From assembly GCF_029688865.1 (NCBI RefSeq), contig NZ_JARUKV010000029.1:1-62128 (forward strand): a stretch of 62,128 nucleotides of DNA, read 5' to 3'. The notes beneath the pieces were generated by a model. It did no database searches and was not told the origin of the DNA. It was given only the letters and a program-made list of their open reading frames with translations. Source of the DNA: Natronococcus sp. A-GB7. GTDB lineage: Archaea; Halobacteriota; Halobacteria; Halobacteriales; Natrialbaceae. Shown here one piece after another: positions 61,262 to 62,128 of the stretch (within the stretch, counting starts at the first letter, position 1; every line of letters begins with the position of its first letter). A program made the position numbers and the translations under genes.

Positions 61262-61741
61262 TTAACTAGTTCTCGCCAGAGACCTCACTTGCATTCGTTG
61301 CTTCGAGACTGTGATCTCGGAGGTTGGAGGCCCCTCGATATCTGCGTCGTCGTCCTCCTGATCTTCAGTTTCGTCGACTTTTTCCTCCTCGGATTCGTCC
61401 GTTTCCTCTTCGGCTTCCTCGCTGCTCTCATCATCGTCTCCATCGGGTTCTGGCTCATCACCCGCTTCTTCGTCCCCGTTCTCATCGGTGGACTGTTTGT
61501 CGTCGGAATCTCCAGTCTCACTCTCGTCGCTCTCGCCAGTTGTTTCGCTGTCCCCGTTTTCGTCCTCCTCGCCGGTCCCGTTTTCGTCTTCCTCATCACC
61601 TTCGTCGAACCCATGTTCACCCTCGCCATCGGTGGTGTCTTCCTCATCATCAATTGGTTCAATGAAGTCATCGGATACACGTCCCGCCAGCATTGTAGGC
61701 AACGTTGGTCCGTCACTGCCGATGACCGTTCTCCGTCTCAT
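61262..61741 (-). pseudogene. Acidic lipoprotein paralogue without lipobox Cys and C-terminal domain
   Basis: 159 codons from ATG 61741. The N-terminus MRRRTVIGSDGPTLPTMLAG followed by RVSDD keeps the Tat arginines and the LAG of a lipobox, but Arg stands where Cys should be (one base change, TGT to CGT). The hydrophobic core is broken by Asp and Pro. The acidic linker is present, but the protein ends in unrelated EITVSKQRMQVRSLARTS next to the IS6-type relic; the folded C-terminal domain of its relatives is missing. Probably a decayed third member of the acidic lipoprotein family. Confidence 0.7.
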
Positions 61742-61762
61742 AGGTGATATACTGTCTGACAT

Positions 61763-62128
61763 ACAGATGATATTACAGGATAGTCGTCTGTTTGAGAAAG
61801 TCTAGATACACAAACAAACCGTGGTGGGTGAGTGGCAAGTGAGGATGCTGGTGCAACGACTCACCAACGAAGGGTGGGGGAGGCCATCCCTTCGGCTGAC
61901 GGGTAACTGGAGATCGCACCAGTGCCTTTACGGGCACTCGAGATCATGGACTATGGGTATATTGAACGGACAAATCGTAACAGCAAATTAGAAATTATTA
62001 AGTCGAATTAGTGGCCACTCACCGCAGGTTTTCACTGAAACTCAGTCGTTCACTCCCTGCTTTCGGTGCTATTGCGGTTAGGTGGGTTTTCAAGTTCTTA
62101 GAGTAAGATCAACAGGATTGACACTCCC
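61763..62128. other. Terminal intergenic segment
   Basis: 366 bases to the window end; no supportable gene. AT-rich in the middle (GCAAATTAGAAATTATTAAG at about 61983). Confidence 0.4.

Overview
The window is a stretch of haloarchaeal (class Halobacteria) chromosome. The evidence is high GC with strongly GC-rich third positions, very acidic proteins, Tat signals (RR-x-hydrophobic) on almost every exported protein, PGF-CTERM-like tails, and many halobacteria-specific families (HalOD1, DUF7344, bacterio-opsin-activator HTH, DUF7575, halocyanin-like cupredoxin). A Natrialbales-type host is a guess from overall flavour and is not proven by the sequence.

Layout. 0-4.3 kb: an acidic Tat lipoprotein, a gene-poor tract with repeated leftward promoter-like motifs, and the first of three PQQ-type beta-propeller proteins. 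4.6-10.1 kb: a decayed surface-polysaccharide locus. It holds an asparagine-synthase-like protein and one intact glycosyltransferase among fragments of a GT2, a ParB-like protein (two halves on opposite strands), a polysaccharide pyruvyl transferase, a methyltransferase and a TnpB. Two HalOD1 genes sit among them. 10.3-17.7 kb: the second and third PQQ propellers bracket a ptsH-ptsI pair and a bacterio-opsin-activator-type regulator. 18-32 kb: ordinary core and accessory genes (CPBP protease, GT-C-like membrane protein, HSL-type hydrolase, cupredoxin, ArsR-type regulator, REC-PAS-PAS kinase, methyltransferase/membrane pair, acyl-CoA dehydrogenase, VOC protein, DUF7344 regulator with HalOD1). 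32.8-34.2 kb: a TnpB element with a one-base frameshift in a G run. 34.5-47.7 kb: more core-like genes (RHH protein, ubiquitin-like small protein, MFS transporter, aspartoacylase-family hydrolase, divergent thermosome subunit, formamidase, GT2, FKBP, DUF7344 protein, DUF2062 protein).

From about 47.7 kb to the end the DNA becomes AT-richer, gene-sparse and full of transposon relics. It carries a TATA-binding-protein paralogue without a clear start codon, an internally deleted IS6-type element and a full-length but broken IS6-type element in inverted orientation. Between these two lie a duplicated propeller protein and a truncated, frameshifted histidine kinase. Further right are a lamin-tail-domain protein, a large Glu/Asp-rich lipoprotein, another IS6-type relic, and a third acidic lipoprotein that has lost its lipobox Cys and its C-terminal domain. 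This looks like an integration hotspot.

Themes. Exported, lipid- or archaeosortase-anchored surface proteins with acidic linkers recur across the window. Small halobacterial regulators (HalOD1, DUF7344) are scattered throughout. Mobile-element debris carries clusters of short palindromes with 3-nt loops, several of them built on a GCGAAGC core. No rRNA, tRNA, CRISPR array or classical defence operon was recognised. All functional calls come from reading the sequence; no database search was run.
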